NCBI GenBank assembly: GCA_937928015.1
Contig: CALFXA010000225.1
Coordinates: 1 to 46,453 of the forward strand
From: an uncultured Anaerolineales bacterium
GTDB lineage: Bacteria; Chloroflexota; Anaerolineae; Anaerolineales; Villigracilaceae
DNA length: 46,453 nt
Direction of reading: 5' to 3'
Shown: piece after piece, positions 14,892 to 23,020 of the stretch
Position numbering within the stretch: the stretch's first letter is position 1
How the letters are laid out: the number at the start of each line of letters is the position of its first letter
The notes under the pieces: generated by a model
Told to the model about the DNA's origin: nothing
What the model saw: only the letters and a program-made list of their open reading frames with translations
Databases searched by the model: none
Position numbers and translations under genes: made by a program

Positions 14892-15311
14892 CTAGGGTGT
14901 TGAATTGCTCTTCCATTCGGCGCTCCAGTCTCTGTCCTTGTCTTCCCCAGGAACAAAACTGATGCTTTGTGCACACATCTTGATCAGGTATTTGCCCGAG
15001 GCTTTCGTGCCATGAAATACACCCAGGATGTACCCGATGGAAAGAGTCTCTGTGGATGTGAAATCCAGGGTGAACGAGTAATCTGTCTGGACCGTTATCG
15101 AGGGAAAATAGAGCTTGCAGGTTGTGCCCCCATAAGGAACCGTCATTTGGAGATTGGTCAGTTGTCCATCATCTGTGATATCGAAGGAAATCTTGGGGTC
15201 ACTTCCCTCCCAATGGCCCGCTTTTGGCTGGGTCGGTTGAGTTCCACCAAGAAACGCGCAGGCGGTAGTCGCAAGGACTACAGCCAACAAGGCGCAAAGG
15301 ATTGGTTTCAT
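14892..15311 (-). CDS. Small secreted lipoprotein of unknown function
   Basis: 139 residues from ATG 15311 (GGAGG seven bases upstream). The signal peptide MKPILCALLAVVLATTAC has its lipobox at TTAC, so the protein is likely lipid-anchored outside the membrane. The mature domain (about 120 residues) is beta-rich: WEGSDPKISFDITDDGQLTN, followed by SITVQTDYSFTLDF and GYILGVFHGTKASGKYLI. This pattern is typical of small carbohydrate- or lipid-binding beta-sandwich domains, but no family is recognised. The gene stands alone with its own promoter (15366-15394). It lies upstream of the regulator gene and is not obviously part of the polymerase module. Confidence 0.7.
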   Translation of the reverse strand: MKPILCALLAVVLATTACAFLGGTQPTQPKAGHWEGSDPKISFDITDDGQLTNLQMTVPYGGTTCKLYFPSITVQTDYSFTLDFTSTETLSIGYILGVFHGTKASGKYLIKMCAQSISFVPGEDKDRDWSAEWKSNSTP

Positions 15312-15365
15312 TTCGGCCTCCACAAATGGGTCGCGCGAAAATATCCCTCCCATACTCTGACTAAG

Positions 15366-15394
15366 ATTATACGTCCGCCAATCGTGTATTACAA
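15366..15394 (-). promoter_or_regulatory. Promoter of the 14892-15311 lipoprotein gene
   Basis: TTGTAA (15389-15394), 17 bases, TATAAT (15366-15371). The start is predicted near 15359, about 48 bases before the ATG. Confidence 0.65.
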
Positions 15395-15431
15395 CCATAG
15401 CCCAATTTTCTGAGGGCTGTGCTTAAAACAC

Positions 15432-15468
15432 CAGCGGCGCAGCCTGAGGAAACCAGGTCGCGCCGCTG
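15432..15468. repeat. Hairpin repeat, copy 1 (after the 55-residue protein gene)
   Basis: Inverted repeat with arms CAGCGGCGC and GCGCCGCTG plus an inner CCTGAGG/CCAGG part. On the minus strand it is followed by GTGTTTTAAGC and so can end the transcript of 15495-15662. It is similar over its full length to the hairpin at 15689-15725. Confidence 0.65.
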
Positions 15469-15494
15469 ATTGGTACAACTACTCCAACTACCTG

Positions 15495-15662
15495 CTACTG
15501 CCCTGCCTGACCTTGACCAGAAGGGACATAGAACACCTTGATCATCAACAACCCGATCGGGACCGACAACAGAAGGGCGATAAAGCCATACCCAAGTTCA
15601 TTCGAGGCAACGACCGCGATGATCAGAACCGCAAGCGGTAATACATCCCAAAGGCTTTTCAT
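15495..15662 (-). CDS. Small membrane protein, two helices
   Basis: 55 residues from ATG 15662 (AGGA nine bases upstream). Two hydrophobic segments, LPLAVLIIAVVAS and GFIALLLSVPIGLLMIKVF, separated by a short polar turn (NELGYG), leave a short Gly/Gln tail. It should sit in the cytoplasmic membrane. It is flanked by two near-identical hairpins (15432-15468 and 15689-15725) that bound a single-gene transcript. No function can be given. Confidence 0.6.
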   Translation of the reverse strand: MKSLWDVLPLAVLIIAVVASNELGYGFIALLLSVPIGLLMIKVFYVPSGQGQAGQ

Positions 15663-15688
15663 GTTGACATCCTGTCTTGAATAAAGAT

Positions 15689-15725
15689 CAGCAGCGCGGC
15701 CTGAGGGGGGCAGGTCGCGCCGCTG
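15689..15725. repeat. Hairpin repeat, copy 2 (before the 55-residue protein gene)
   Basis: Arms CAGCAGCGCGG and CGCGCCGCTG with a GC-rich loop. On the minus strand it comes a few bases after a TATACT -10 box (15733-15738 region), so it would be the 5' end of the transcript. It shares most bases with 15432-15468 in the same orientation. Confidence 0.6.
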
Positions 15726-15837
15726 ACTTCGGCAGTATATCACACTTCATCAAGCATGGTCGGGGCCCGATCCACCAGCCAGTCGCTGGGTTTTCTCCGC
15801 CAAGTCACCCCCCCGCATCCAGATGAAAATTCTCTTA

Positions 15838-16146
15838 TCAGAGCATTGGACGCGGCCCCACCCAGCCTTGCAGAGAGGGCGGCCGCGCCGTGTTGGACTC
15901 GCTGGCCGTTGCGCTTGTTGTCCAGGGCCAGGCGCGGCAAACGGCCTCCCACTCCGCATAACTGGGCAGCGAGCCTTTCCGCTTCAAAACCAGGTGATAC
16001 ATCGGCTCCTGGTTCGTGATCGTGATCATCAGGCCGCGGCTTAATTTTCGTTGAATGGGCTGGCTGGGATGGAAATCGGCCTCCTCCACCATTTCCCGTA
16101 GCAGGTCGGAAAGACCATACCTTTTACCGTTCTTTTTAGGTTTCAT
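15838..16146 (-). CDS. Small basic hypothetical protein
   Basis: 102 residues from ATG 16146 (AAAGG eight bases upstream). The N-terminal two thirds look coded: MKPKKNGKRYGLSDLLREMV, a PSQPIQRKLSRGLMITI strand and PMYHLVLKRKGSLPSYAEWE. The last ~25 residues are Ser/Thr/Pro-rich and may be a frameshifted tail. No signal peptide. I recall short Chloroflexi proteins with a LVL(Q/K)R...EW..V pattern but know no function. It follows a GC-rich hairpin after the 16241-17443 gene. Confidence 0.5.
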   Translation of the reverse strand: MKPKKNGKRYGLSDLLREMVEEADFHPSQPIQRKLSRGLMITITNQEPMYHLVLKRKGSLPSYAEWEAVCRAWPWTTSATASESNTARPPSLQGWVGPRPML

Positions 16147-16171
16147 GTTTTGTTACCTTTGAACTAGAGTT

Positions 16172-16209
16172 CCCCTGCACTGGGATCCTTGGGAACCCCA
16201 GTGTAGGGG
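16172..16209 (-). terminator. Hairpin after the secreted-protein gene, probable terminator
   Basis: CCCCTGCACTGGG (16172-16184) and CCCAGTGTAGGGG (16197-16209) pair over 13 positions with one G-T pair. It lies 32 bases after the stop at 16241. The U-tract is poor, so termination strength is uncertain. Confidence 0.45.
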
Positions 16210-16240
16210 GATTTCCCTTGGAGGGACCAGGCCGGTACCC

Positions 16241-17443
16241 CTATTGGCCCGGCCAGCCGATCTGTCCCTGGCCTTCCCGTACGGCCCAATAGATGAGCCC
16301 GCCCCAATTCCAGGAGTGTTGATAGCGGGGATTGTCCACGTGGTTGGCGTCGTCCATGCGCCGCAGGGTCAGGTTGTTATCCCAATAGGCGTCGGGCTGA
16401 CCATCGCCATTGGTGTCTGCGGCAACAGCTGGCGGCAGGCCGTTGACCTCGGAGGGCGGTATTTCCCCGCTGTTGGAATGCGGCCGCCATTCGTAGCCAA
16501 CGATCACCCTGTGGCCCGTGCCGCCCCCGCAGTTATACCCTCCGCCTCCAGCGGGTCCCGGCACACATTCCTGGATGGCCTCATATTCCAGATAATGCAC
16601 CTCCCAAAATAGTTTATACGGGGTACGCCCATCCCCGACGAACAGGGGCAAGTCCGCCGGCAATTCCTCCAGGCCGCCGATGGAGCCAGCCAGCGGACCA
16701 GCCCCCACAGAAGGATGGGAGGGAACCTCCCATTGCACCAGAGTCGGGGTGCCATTGTCTCCCTGATTGGGCAGGGACAACCTGCCCACTTTTGGCAGGG
16801 AGACCGCCATGGGACCAGCCGGCCGCAGGGTCAGGGTCAGACGCAGATCCTGCCAATCACCTTCCTGCGGACTGCCTGGCGAACCACCGCCGTAGGGCAG
16901 ATAGTCCACCCCGCCCGAGCCGGAGGATGTCGGGGTGCCGCCATTGCGCAATGCTGTCGGCCAACGCACCAAGGTCACGGGATAGGGCCGTACATCCAGA
17001 AACATTTCCGGGAAGGAAACGCGGGCACTGACCTCCCACTCAGTGTTGGTGCAGGTGACCCCGCCACCGCTCACGGAGAAGATGGTGCATGGATGCTGCG
17101 GCCCCGACGCCTCCAAGGTGCATGGCATGTCATCCACTGCGTCCCCACCGGATTCAATCGCCTGCCCAGTGCAGTTATCGACCCAGATCGGGATGGCATC
17201 ACAGGTACCGGTCTCGGGGTCATAGGCGGTGACCTGATAGACCAGATGCTCACCCGGCGTGCAGGTCCCGCCCTCGCCGCTGCCATCACCCTCCCCACCA
17301 CCACCTCCTCCGATCGTGCACACGATGCTGCCGTCCGGTTGAAAACTGCAGGTGGGAGTACCCGATTGGGCCCGCGCACACCTGAATTGAAACAGGATCA
17401 GGGCCAACAGAATGCCCAGGGTAAGAATCAGGGAGCGCTTCAC
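16241..17443 (-). CDS. Large secreted protein at the end of the Tad operon
   Basis: 400 residues. An N-terminal signal peptide (MKRSLILTLGILLALILF, cleavage after CARAQ or nearby) is followed by a Gly-rich linker (about 47-60), Cys-rich segments (CTPGE, CDAIP, CTGQA, CTIFS, CTNTE) that could form disulfides, and a long beta-rich region. AADTNGDGQPDAYWD near 340-355 looks like a calcium-binding thrombospondin type-3/dockerin-like loop. The start overlaps the upstream stop by four bases (ATGA). Being last in the pilus operon, it may be a surface or tip component. The family is not recognised. Confidence 0.72.
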   Translation of the reverse strand: MKRSLILTLGILLALILFQFRCARAQSGTPTCSFQPDGSIVCTIGGGGGGEGDGSGEGGTCTPGEHLVYQVTAYDPETGTCDAIPIWVDNCTGQAIESGGDAVDDMPCTLEASGPQHPCTIFSVSGGGVTCTNTEWEVSARVSFPEMFLDVRPYPVTLVRWPTALRNGGTPTSSGSGGVDYLPYGGGSPGSPQEGDWQDLRLTLTLRPAGPMAVSLPKVGRLSLPNQGDNGTPTLVQWEVPSHPSVGAGPLAGSIGGLEELPADLPLFVGDGRTPYKLFWEVHYLEYEAIQECVPGPAGGGGYNCGGGTGHRVIVGYEWRPHSNSGEIPPSEVNGLPPAVAADTNGDGQPDAYWDNNLTLRRMDDANHVDNPRYQHSWNWGGLIYWAVREGQGQIGWPGQ

Positions 17444-18483
17444 GGCTGGCCTCCATCGGTGTCGTCAGTCAGTCCGTCCAGAATGGTCTGTTTCTCGTAT
17501 TCGCTGGTCATGTCCTGCCAACCCTGCGGCGGAGGCTGTAGGATCAGGCCGTAGGTATCCTGCAGCCAGTCCGCATCCCAGGGACGGGAATCATACAGGC
17601 CGGCCATGGTCAGACGGTCACGTGCATTGGCATGCAGGTCTGTGATCGGTTGCCAGGGATCGGTTTGCGTTCCCAGCCAGACCCATTCCCCTCCACCCAG
17701 ATATCCAAACAGCAGGAAGGAGCGCATGGGTACAGCGGGGGCTGTATACACGTGATTGAAGAGAGAATAAACGATCTTGGTATTAACGGCGTCCTCGGCC
17801 ACCAGACAGACCACCGGGTAATCGCCGCCCCAGGTATTCAGGCGATTGCCCACCACGTTCGAGGTGCGAAAACAGCCGCGCAAGCCATAGGCCACGGCCG
17901 GTTTGCCCTCATTCGTCAGGCGCCACTCAGTGAAATAAGGGTTGGTGGGGATGAAACTGACTGGCACGGCCAGCGGGCCGGCTTCGGCAGGGATCTGCAC
18001 TTCCTGCAGCGCCCGCATGGGCATGCGGGCAAAGCCCAATTCCCGCGTGGCTTCGGCACGGCTGTAACCCTCCCGCACTGCCAGGGCCCAGGCCACCGTC
18101 CTCTCCAGCCCCTGGTAGACGCAGGCGGGCTGAATGATCTGATAAGTTTCGCTTACATAGGATGGGACCAGCGTCCAGTCGCCTGCATCGGTCGGGCAGC
18201 CCATGGGTGTTGGGACCTTCGATGGGGAAGGCGTTGGGACAGCCGTCTGGGTGGGCAGCTCAACGGACAGGGGCGCGGCATGAACTTCCTGCCTCAGCAA
18301 CCGCTGGTTCGCGAGAGCAATCCCACCGCCCAGGAGCAGCATGGACAGGATCAATCCAGCCAGGACCGTATAAGCGCGCGGCTGTCGCCGCCCGGCCAGG
18401 TCCCGAAAGGTCAGGTGGTCCAGGATGGTGTTCCAGAGTTGATTCAAGATGGACTCCACTTCATTGATCGCCGCGGGTGACGC
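17440..18483 (-). CDS. Membrane-anchored extracellular protein in the Tad operon
   Basis: About 347 residues from ATG 18483; an ATG six codons earlier is possible. A cytoplasmic basic N-terminus (~1-35), one hydrophobic helix (VLAGLILSMLLLGGGIALA, ~40-58), a Pro/Thr-rich stalk (PTQTAVPTPSPSKVPTP) and a C-terminal extracellular domain of about 240 residues with paired Cys (ACVYQG, GCFRTS, VVCLVAE). The start lies inside the end of the TadG-like gene, and the stop overlaps the next start by four bases, so the operon is tightly packed. No family recognised; probably a pilus-associated or sortase-free surface protein. Confidence 0.68.
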   Translation of the reverse strand, partial: ASPAAINEVESILNQLWNTILDHLTFRDLAGRRQPRAYTVLAGLILSMLLLGGGIALANQRLLRQEVHAAPLSVELPTQTAVPTPSPSKVPTPMGCPTDAGDWTLVPSYVSETYQIIQPACVYQGLERTVAWALAVREGYSRAEATRELGFARMPMRALQEVQIPAEAGPLAVPVSFIPTNPYFTEWRLTNEGKPAVAYGLRGCFRTSNVVGNRLNTWGGDYPVVCLVAEDAVNTKIVYSLFNHVYTAPAVPMRSFLLFGYLGGGEWVWLGTQTDPWQPITDLHANARDRLTMAGLYDSRPWDADWLQDTYGLILQPPPQGWQDMTSEYEKQTILDGLTDDTDGGQP

Positions 18484-18877
18484 CATGCGCCAGATAGCCA
18501 ATGGCGCGGACCGTGACCCAGCGGGAGGGTAACAGATAACCGGCGGAACGGGTCTCGGCCGTCACCAGGCAGGCCGGCCTTCCCTGATGACGCCCACAGG
18601 AGACCGAGACCAGCCGGGCCTGGGCCGGCCGTTGGGTGTTGAAATACTCCGCAGCAATGGCATCTCCGCCCGCAGTGGCTGTGATCGTCCCGTCCGGGAG
18701 GACCGTAATCTCCTGCGCCCCGGCGTGCGCGGCCAGGTCCGCGGCCGCCACGGTTTCCATGATGCGGGCATTTGTCAGCATGTAGTCCAGGATGCCCAGC
18801 AGGAACACGGCTGTCAGGGGCAGCAGCATGGCAAAGAGCAGGATGGATTGCCCACGTTCACTGGGGCGTTTTTTCAT
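18461..18877 (-). CDS. TadG-like pilus assembly protein
   Basis: 138 residues from ATG 18877, chosen because it overlaps the upstream stop as ATGA. The N-terminus has the TadE/TadG signature: basic residues, SERGQSILLFAMLLPLTAVF and a following LLGILDYMLTNARIMETVA helix, which resembles a prepilin-like leader with cleavage after ERG-Q. The C-terminal ~80 residues are a short extracellular domain with two Cys (VSCGRHQGRPACLV). Shorter than full TadG, which carries a vWA domain, so it may be a minor pseudopilin. Third of the TadE/G set. Confidence 0.7.
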   Translation of the reverse strand: MKKRPSERGQSILLFAMLLPLTAVFLLGILDYMLTNARIMETVAAADLAAHAGAQEITVLPDGTITATAGGDAIAAEYFNTQRPAQARLVSVSCGRHQGRPACLVTAETRSAGYLLPSRWVTVRAIGYLAHGVTRGDQ

Positions 18878-19293
18878 TGCCATCTGGCCTTCCAGGTTTC
18901 GGAGCGGGAGACGAACCATTCGTCTCCCCAATCTGCCTGGTCGGATCCCAGCAAGGATTGGAACAGCGACGGTACCCAATAGGAGACCCGACACGCCCCC
19001 GCCAGGCCGGGTCCTGCAGGCGGCGAGACCTCCACACGATATTGCACGCCATAGGTCCCGGACCAGTCCGCATCCAGGGTCTGCCAGGCGGCGCGGAGCG
19101 CGTTTTGCCGGGCGCGGGCAGGGTCTGGGGATTGGGACAGGAATTGCGAACAGGCATAGGCTGCCGCGGTGGATGCGGTGCGCGCGCGGTGCATGGGGAT
19201 CCAGGACAGGAGGCCAAAGGCCATCAGCACCGCCAGCAGTGCAAACAGGGCAGTCTCAGGCATGGCCTGCCCGCGTTCGGACCTGCGCTTCAT
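18874..19293 (-). CDS. TadE-like minor pilin
   Basis: 139 residues from ATG 19293, which overlaps the preceding stop by four bases. The leader KRRSERGQAMPETALFALLA has the prepilin cleavage pattern (G|Q, acidic residue at +5 region) followed by a hydrophobic helix, then a Cys-containing extracellular part (YACSQFL, GACRVSYW). TadE-like proteins are processed by the same peptidase as Flp and help assemble the pilus. Confidence 0.75.
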   Translation of the reverse strand: MKRRSERGQAMPETALFALLAVLMAFGLLSWIPMHRARTASTAAAYACSQFLSQSPDPARARQNALRAAWQTLDADWSGTYGVQYRVEVSPPAGPGLAGACRVSYWVPSLFQSLLGSDQADWGDEWFVSRSETWKARWQ

Positions 19294-19682
19294 TCGATGC
19301 CTCCTGCTGCAGGCGGACCGGGGTAAAAGCGCCACAGGCGAAAATAGGCAGCGGCGCGTTGAGCCTCCACCAGGCGGATCCCGAAGACCCAGGCGCGCGA
19401 GTCCTCCACCGAGATCCGGGAACGGACCTGGCGCGGGCCTTCCTGCCCGGTCTGGATGCGGTCGGCCAGATCCGGCCACAGGCTGGAGGCGCGCGCGGTT
19501 TCGATCATCGGGCGGGTATACGATCCGCCGGCCACCCCGCTGACGAACACCCCCCAGTCCACAGCGGCAGCCCGAAAGGCGTAGAAGGCGGCAAAGGTCA
19601 TCCCGAACAGCAGAAGGATCAAGGGCGGGATCATCAGGGCGAACTCGGCCATGGCCTGGCCACGCTCCCTTCGGCGGGGCAT
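19290..19682 (-). CDS. TadE-like minor pilin
   Basis: 130 residues from ATG 19682, which abuts the Flp stop. RRRERGQAMAEFALMIPPLI gives the classical TadE leader (cleavage G|QAMAE, Glu at +5) and the start of the N-terminal helix. The extracellular part lacks Cys and contains EDSRAWVFGIRLVEAQRAAA. Second gene of the flp operon. Confidence 0.82.
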   Translation of the reverse strand: MPRRRERGQAMAEFALMIPPLILLLFGMTFAAFYAFRAAAVDWGVFVSGVAGGSYTRPMIETARASSLWPDLADRIQTGQEGPRQVRSRISVEDSRAWVFGIRLVEAQRAAAYFRLWRFYPGPPAAGGIE

Positions 19683-19862
19683 CTAGCCACCCCGCGCGAG
19701 ACGTAGCGCCTCGATGCCGGCCTCGAAGGCGGCCTGCAGTTCGTTGCGGTAACGGGAGATCACGGCAATGGCCACCACTCCCACCGCCCCCAGGATCAGG
19801 GCGTACTCCGCAAAGTCCTGGCCGTCCTCCTCGCGGATGAAACGTTTCAATAATTTGAGCAT
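19683..19862 (-). CDS. flp: Flp-family type IVb pilin
   Basis: 59 residues from ATG 19862 (AAGGAG seven bases upstream). MLKLLKRFIREEDGQDFAEY contains the leader and the cleavage site G|QDFAEYALI with the conserved Glu at +5 and adjacent Tyr, followed by a hydrophobic helix (LGAVGVVAIAVI) and a short polar tail. This is the main subunit of the Tad pilus, used for surface attachment. It is first in an operon with two TadE-like, one TadG-like and two exported proteins. A strong stem-loop lies in its leader (19889-19912). Confidence 0.9.
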   Translation of the reverse strand: MLKLLKRFIREEDGQDFAEYALILGAVGVVAIAVISRYRNELQAAFEAGIEALRLARGG

Positions 19863-19880
19863 GGGTTTCTCCTTGTTTGA

Positions 19881-19912
19881 ATTAAAATCGGCTGGCAGTG
19901 TTCTGCCAGCCG
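19881..19912 (-). promoter_or_regulatory. Stem-loop in the leader of flp (attenuator-like)
   Basis: Minus strand: CGGCTGGCAG, loop AACA, CTGCCAGCCG, a perfect 10-bp stem, then ATTTTAAT and, 8 bases on, the flp ribosome binding site. No gene ends upstream within 500 bases on this strand that would need a terminator, so it belongs to the flp leader. Confidence 0.6.
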
Positions 19913-19967
19913 GGATGATAAGGAAAGTTAGGGATGGGTATGAATCAGACGTCGCTTGGCACCCCAA

Positions 19968-20470
19968 GTCCAGTCACTCAAAAACTGAGGCTTATTAATA
20001 CAGATGACCACATGCAAATGACCTATTTTTCATAAAGGGGACCAAGTATTTATAAGTCAAGAAGTCCCTGGGAGGGCCAATGCATGCTGACAAGGATTTC
20101 CCCTTGGGGATGATTTTGTTCCATGGGCAACCTCCCTCGACGATTGGTATGTTTTTTCTGTTCAAAGGAGTTGCTTCAGAAAGACCAGATCCCTTGGATC
20201 CTGTACTAGCGATATGATATACGCTCTCCTGGCTTCCAGCCTATGCAGTCTGCCTTCCGTGGAGTACAGTCTGACATGCGCCTGACCCTATTCCTGCACA
20301 CAGCCAAACATATCACATCCATGGATTCCAAAATACCTGCATCCGTGAGGATCCTTCCAAACTTATTGATAACCAGGCTGAATATGAGAACAACCAAGCA
20401 CTAACGCGGCGGCGATTTCCAAAAGGAATATCCCCGGCGGGACAATCAACAACAGTTTATTTTCCATGAA
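19968..20470. other. Non-coding stretch upstream of flp
   Basis: I see no convincing gene here. Short open frames lack ribosome binding sites and sensible composition. Weak TTGACT/TTTATG-like hexamers near 20040-20070 could be the flp promoter. A palindromic TCCCCTTGGGGA segment (about 20098-20109) is the only clear structure. Confidence 0.5.
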
Positions 20471-20899
20471 CTAGGCAACAATTCCATGCGCCACGACCAT
20501 GTAAAGCAAAGCCATGCATCACGGGGTTATGATGAAAAATACTGCCAACATTCTGTATCGGAGATAAGAGCTGATCGACTCTTGTGGGTAAACGAATTGG
20601 AGTACCAATCTGGACAGCCATTAAATGCAAGTTGCTGCCAGCATAACAAGGACGGAATAACGATTTGCGTAGCCGCCATATTCAAACAGCAGATTCAACA
20701 TCCCAAACAAGACCAGAGACAGCAAAAAGAACACGTTGACTGCCCGAACAGCGATGATCAGATTCGTTGCCCTGGCATTCATGCAGGCATACCAATTCCA
20801 TGCGCTGTGGACGAAGAAATGCCATACGCCAAGGCCGATTGATGCACTGCTTCCGATGGTCGCCATGATCTTGACGAGTGAATTTGTCATTGAGTCCAT
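20471..20899 (-). pseudogene. Broken small membrane protein gene with two in-frame stops
   Basis: From ATG 20899 the frame reads 92 residues (begins MDSMTNSLVKIMATIGSSAS; helices GLGVWHFFVHSAWNWYACMN and AVNVFFLLSLVLFGMLNLLF), hits TAA at 20621-20623, continues in the same frame with WLSRLVLQFVYPQESI, hits TGA at 20519-20521 and ends at TAG 20471-20473. Uninterrupted four-helix relatives of about 130-140 residues have just such a second half (trp-rich, then LQF.YPQ). The gene is therefore decayed. Confidence 0.7.
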
Positions 20900-20999
20900 T
20901 CCTTCTGGAAAACATCAACCGCCATTGTTATCCGGCCCCGATGCGGTCCGCCCGCATCCACGAGCCCCTGGTATCAGGAACATTCCTGACCAAAGTACC

Positions 21000-21197
21000 C
21001 TAAAGATGGACGGTCCTGTCGCTGGCGTGCAGTTCATCGATTTGGGACTTTCCTTTGGGATCCATCGCATCAGTGACGGAGTAGATGATCTGTCCCGAGA
21101 TCTGACATTCGAAATAACCTTCGTATTGCGCGCCCCTTTCGGTGCTTTTGATGACACCCGACCAGTCAACAACTTCTTCTGCGGCGACGGGAGGCAT
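21000..21197 (-). CDS. Possible small hypothetical protein
   Basis: 65 residues from ATG 21197 with GGGAG six bases upstream. Composition is plausible (VDWSGVIKSTERGAQYEGYF; later DAMDPKGKSQIDELHAS) but no family is recognised. It lies between a dehydrogenase gene and a pseudogene and may itself be a remnant. Confidence 0.35.
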   Translation of the reverse strand: MPPVAAEEVVDWSGVIKSTERGAQYEGYFECQISGQIIYSVTDAMDPKGKSQIDELHASDRTVHL

Positions 21198-21280
21198 GGA
21201 ACTCCCGTGGTTAATGGTGTGCGTGACCCATGTCAGGCGACTCTTGGGGAAGAGTATGTGGGGATAAAGATTTTAGGATC

Positions 21281-22306
21281 TCATCCATTGGCGCCTTGTC
21301 GTGCGTCAGCGTGCCATTTTGTGCCATCGAACGGAGCATCACGAGAAGCGTGGTTTTGATCCACAGTGATTGCCACGTTCCCCTTTTTGTGCCCCAGTTC
21401 CACATAGCGATGCGCTTCGGCCATCTGTTCCAGCGGATAGGCTCTATCGATGGCCGGCTTTATCCTCCCCTCCTCAATCAACTTTGTGAGGAAGACAAGA
21501 TCCTTGATCTTCTCATCCGCCGATCTCAATCCCGCCGCCATAAACCTTACCTTTTTTCCGCCGTGTCTTGCAGTCCACAGCGCCTGGAATATCACTGCCG
21601 GCGAGGGGACCGTGGCAAGATAGATGCCTTCCTCCGTCAGCGAGTCCCTGCACTCCGAAAGCAAGCACTTGCCCACCGTGTCAAAAATAATGTCATATTT
21701 CTGTCCGTTCTCGGAAAAATTCTCCTTGGTGTAATCAACCACGTCATCAGCTCTTAGGGAACTGACCCATTCCAAATTTGCGGTGCTGCACACCCCGGTC
21801 ACATTGGCCCCGTAATACTTGGCCACCTGCACCGCCGCGCCAACCGAGCCGGAAGCCCCATAGATCAACACGGATTGTCCACTCTGGACGTGTCCCCTAT
21901 CCCAAAGGAAGGGCAGTGCGGTTAATGCTCCATTCGGGATGCTGGCGGCTTCTACATAACTCAGATTGACCGGCTTGATCGCCAGCGCCCCGTTTCCAGG
22001 CATGCATTTGTATTCAGCATACGCGCCAAACATATCGAAGCCGAATACCCGATCGCCCGGTTTGAAGCGGGTCACATCCCTGCCGATTGATTCGATTTCC
22101 CCGGCAAACTCCTGCCCAAGAATCGGGTTTCTGGGTTTCAGAAATCCGTTAAACCCCGGGGAAGCCCGCATGTCCGGGTCTTCTTTTACGACGGTTGTTG
22201 CATACATTTTTATCAGGACTTCATTCGCCTTCGGAGTGGGCTTTTCAACATCTCGAAGTTGAAGAACGTCGGGCGGGCCAAATTTTGTGTACACAATCGC
22301 TTTCAT
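21281..22306 (-). CDS. NAD(P)-dependent medium-chain alcohol dehydrogenase/quinone reductase
   Basis: 341 residues of the zinc-independent MDR type. The N-terminal GroES-like domain begins MKAIVYTKFGPPDVLQLRDV and includes GQEFAGEIESIG. The Rossmann domain has GASGSVGAAVQVAKYYGA (~150-167), the nucleotide-binding loop, and DVVDYTKENF. The structural-zinc cysteines are missing, typical of quinone-oxidoreductase-like members that reduce activated double bonds or aldehydes. The C-terminus extends about 25 residues past the usual GNVAITV end (DQNHASRDAPFDGTKWHADA), probably by loss of the native stop. Paralogous to the gene at 24112-25068. Confidence 0.85.
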   Translation of the reverse strand: MKAIVYTKFGPPDVLQLRDVEKPTPKANEVLIKMYATTVVKEDPDMRASPGFNGFLKPRNPILGQEFAGEIESIGRDVTRFKPGDRVFGFDMFGAYAEYKCMPGNGALAIKPVNLSYVEAASIPNGALTALPFLWDRGHVQSGQSVLIYGASGSVGAAVQVAKYYGANVTGVCSTANLEWVSSLRADDVVDYTKENFSENGQKYDIIFDTVGKCLLSECRDSLTEEGIYLATVPSPAVIFQALWTARHGGKKVRFMAAGLRSADEKIKDLVFLTKLIEEGRIKPAIDRAYPLEQMAEAHRYVELGHKKGNVAITVDQNHASRDAPFDGTKWHADARQGANG

Positions 22307-22382
22307 TAATGGTTCCTTTCATGATCAAGGTAATAATTTCGTTTCCAATTTCAGTTTTCATCGGCCCCCTGGTTTGCACATA

Positions 22383-22951
22383 TCAAGTGTTGGGGCCCAG
22401 CGCGAACGCATCATCGTGCCACGCTGTCACAGCAGCATTGTGACGCAGCATGAGGATGCCCACCCATGCGGACCATACCATCATCCCGGCCCAAAAATCA
22501 TGAACATGACCTCTGCCAAAGGGGGAATCATCGTGAGGCTGCCTGCAATACCGGGAAACACGCCCAGGTGGCCAATTGTCCTGGTAAGCCCTCCCATTCG
22601 CAAAGTGGCCAGACGTAGTAGAAGGACCCATAAGCTGCGTGCCAGTACTGTCCATGCCGCCGCTTGAGCCGGGGCGCTGCCATGAAGATCGGCGACGATG
22701 CCGAAGTTATGCAGCATGAGGTCACTGGTGCCAATGGTCGGGCCCGCCCAGAGAAACCCAAAAACTACTGCTGCCGCCAGTAAAGTTGGCGACCCCGCCT
22801 TCAACCGTTCCTTGCGTGCCAGCGACAGGATCACCAACGTGATGACGGCCCCCCAGTCTACGATCCATTTCCAGAGGTACGCAAGGACCTGGTGGCTGGC
22901 CAGGATCGTCAGGGATTGATCAGGCGCAGCATCCAGGAGAGGAAAATCCAT
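22383..22951 (-). pseudogene. Frameshifted DUF4386-like membrane protein gene
   Basis: The first frame (ATG 22951 to 22481) gives helices homologous to the intact gene at 25169-25828 (WAGPTIGTSDLML, then MGGLTRTIGHLGVFPGIAGS) and ends at MFMIFGPG. The remaining C-terminus continues in another frame (MMVWSAWVGILMLRH, to 22383), matching IIWFAWLGIVLLRK of the paralogue. The N-terminal helix is missing as well. A frameshift near 22480-22485 and a decayed 5' end mark a pseudogene. Confidence 0.72.
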
Positions 22952-23020
22952 TGCAAATTCTTCATCATTTGCCCCCTTTGGAGCGATGGTGTGTTTTGAT
23001 TCATTGGTATTTTTCCCAAT

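Noticed and set aside
20471..20899. Alternative genetic code or selenocysteine to explain the in-frame TAA and TGA
   Set aside because: Both TAA and TGA occur, neighbours use normal stops, and no SECIS-like structure is evident. Decay is simpler.
20736..21359. A 207-residue plus-strand frame
   Set aside because: It overlaps the pseudogene and a dehydrogenase end on the other strand, has no ribosome binding site and shows no domain.
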